6,899 nucleotides of DNA. Origin: Nanoarchaeota archaeon (GTDB lineage Archaea; EX4484-52; LFW-46). This document shows positions 5,785 through 6,899 of this stretch, one piece after another. The first letter of the stretch is position 1; the number at the start of each line of letters is the position of its first letter. Location: NCBI GenBank assembly GCA_018897155.1, contig JAHILE010000022.1:1-6899 (forward strand), written 5' to 3'. The position numbers were made by a program, and so were the translations under genes. Below the pieces are notes generated by a model. It saw only the letters and a list, made by a program, of their open reading frames with translations. It had not been told where the DNA came from and ran no database searches.

Positions 5785-6899
5785 ATGCCTCAAAAATCCT
5801 TTCGTTCCGCTGACGCTCCACTCGAGGTTTTTGAACCCAATAAATCTGTGAATGGTTCAAAATATCAATCATGGGACAATCCGCGCTGCGAGATTCTAAA
5901 AGCCTTAGCAGAGGCAAAGCCCATGAGCCATAAGCTCTGTCTAGAATGCAAGGGCGGAAGGCTCCTATGCGGCAGGGAGTCGTGCCCATTGCTTGCGAAG
6001 ATCCATATCCAAAGCCCTATTGAGCAGACTCTCAAAAAGACAATGTTCGGCCCATCCCCTCCGTCTTTGTTTGTCGGCTGGATGGGATATCCGAATGTTT
6101 TTGTCGGGCCGATGGTTTCACTTGAGCCCGAAAACGCGCAGCATCTGGACAATCCCCGGGAGTGGTACGGCGCGGATTTCAACGAAATAATTCGCATGCG
6201 CTCTTCCCTCGCGCGCTCAAAGACAAAAGAGCATATTAAGTCAAACAGCAGGATGGTAATGGATGTGCAGGAATTGACTCTGTCAAAATACAGCGTTGAT
6301 GTTGAGTTGGAATTCAAAAAGGCGCCGCATTATTCTCTTTCGTTTTCCCCGATTTCCCAGCCTGTCGGACCCACAGGGATACTTGAGAAATTTAAGATTG
6401 CGGGCAATGTCTCGATTCCGCAGAAAGTTGAAAAAGTCGTTTGCGACGATTTAAAATCGGTTGATTCCGCGCGCATGCTTTATGAAAAAAACTTTGATGT
6501 GTATTATATATCAAAGGTTTTATCCGCGGGAATTCTCGGAATCGCGAAAAATCGGAAGTTAACACCCACGAGATGGTCGATTACGGCCACCGATTCAATT
6601 TTGGCTAACGAGTTGATGAAAAAAATCCGCGATTATCCGAAAGTAAATGAATATTTGGTCTATTCAAACACTTATCTTGACAATCATTTCGAGGTGCTGC
6701 TTATGCCCGGAGCATGGTCGTTCGAGCAGTTCGAGGCTTGGGCAGCAAATACTTTGTGGACACTTGCAATGGATTCGCCGACAATAACGCAGGAATCAGA
6801 GGGCTTTGATGGTCGGACAAAATACGCAATAAAAGAAGGCGGCGGATATTATGCAGGACGGTTTGCAGTGTGCGAGCAGCTGGAAAAAATGCGCAGGCA
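5785..6899 (+). CDS. Nre-family archaeal DNA repair protein (3' end beyond window)
   Basis: Nre proteins are archaeal repair factors that work with PCNA, and loss of them in haloarchaea causes sensitivity to DNA crosslinking. The recognisable part begins with a zinc-finger-like LCLECKGGRLLCGRESCP (C52-x2-C55-x6-C62-x4-C67, counted from ATG 5785). It continues with SPPSLFVGWMGYPNVFVGPM, LDNPREWYGADFNEIIRMRSSL, QELTLSKYSVDVELEF and later YYAGRFAVCEQL near the edge; this order is typical of the family. About 371 residues are visible. The C-terminal PCNA-binding motif expected in NreA-type members would lie outside. The start is uncertain: ATG 5785 gives 46 residues before ATG 5923, and family members usually begin close to the zinc finger, so 5923 is a real alternative. 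The extra N-terminus overlaps a repeat-like segment. Confidence 0.88.
   Translation, partial: MPQKSFRSADAPLEVFEPNKSVNGSKYQSWDNPRCEILKALAEAKPMSHKLCLECKGGRLLCGRESCPLLAKIHIQSPIEQTLKKTMFGPSPPSLFVGWMGYPNVFVGPMVSLEPENAQHLDNPREWYGADFNEIIRMRSSLARSKTKEHIKSNSRMVMDVQELTLSKYSVDVELEFKKAPHYSLSFSPISQPVGPTGILEKFKIAGNVSIPQKVEKVVCDDLKSVDSARMLYEKNFDVYYISKVLSAGILGIAKNRKLTPTRWSITATDSILANELMKKIRDYPKVNEYLVYSNTYLDNHFEVLLMPGAWSFEQFEAWAANTLWTLAMDSPTITQESEGFDGRTKYAIKEGGGYYAGRFAVCEQLEKMRR
5803..5862 (+). repeat. Repeat-like segment with 9-bp inverted arms in the 5' part of the nre frame
   Basis: A G+C-rich block at 5803-5827 is followed by arms TTTTGAACC (5829-5837) and GGTTCAAAA (5854-5862) around a 16-nt loop. The arrangement parallels the kae1 insert: G+C-rich block, then a T-run arm ending in AACC, then its complement. 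By hand the two blocks agree at 17 of 25 columns with two gaps, which is suggestive but not conclusive for such biased sequence. The segment is open in the nre frame. Confidence 0.4.

Noticed and set aside
5865-6317. 150-codon open frame on the minus strand opposite nre
   Set aside because: It lies wholly within the strongly recognisable Nre coding sequence, and its translation (Ser/Cys-rich, low complexity) resembles no protein family.
1-6899. CRISPR arrays, tRNA, rRNA, riboswitches or a known defence system
   Set aside because: Read through on both strands: no regularly spaced repeats, no cloverleaf-like segments with conserved T-loop sequence, and no defence-family protein motifs were found.

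Overview
The window looks like archaeal chromosome, most likely from a DPANN-type or other small, mesophilic uncultivated archaeon. Evidence: a Kae1-type (not bacterial TsaD-type) KEOPS ATPase, an Nre-family archaeal repair protein, a pre-pilin with an archaeal class III signal peptide, a COG4900-like metallopeptidase, and TATA-like boxes about 20-35 nt ahead of start codons with little Shine-Dalgarno signal. The exact phylum cannot be fixed from the sequence alone.

Layout. Positions 1-302 hold a decayed fragment of an IS3-family transposase, entering from beyond the left edge and broken by a stop and frame change. Positions 368-4907 carry five genes, all on the minus strand. In order of transcription they are kae1 (tRNA t6A synthesis), a type IV pilin-like surface protein, a rhomboid intramembrane protease, a small HExxH metallopeptidase and a YgiQ-family radical SAM protein. 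The pilin, rhomboid and metallopeptidase genes are 20 nt apart and probably co-transcribed from a TATA box just after kae1. The YgiQ gene lies 58 nt further on and may be read through or have its own promoter. A divergent promoter region (4908-5016) separates kae1 from the plus-strand genes.

On the plus strand, 5017-5478 is an A+T-rich gene of unknown function with an internal 22-residue repeat. It is followed by an 81-residue glycine-zipper membrane protein (5503-5748), a T-rich stretch that may terminate transcription, and an Nre-family DNA repair gene that runs off the right edge.

Most notable observations. (1) The conserved N-terminus of Kae1 appears to be interrupted by about 17 in-frame codons made of a G+C-rich segment plus a perfect 9-bp-arm hairpin, as in selfish palindromic elements that insert into genes and stay translated. 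(2) A segment with the same architecture (G+C-rich block, then 9-bp inverted arms) lies in the first codons of the nre reading frame. (3) The unknown gene and small membrane protein form a compositionally different pair between two housekeeping genes. No defence system, CRISPR array, tRNA or rRNA was recognised.
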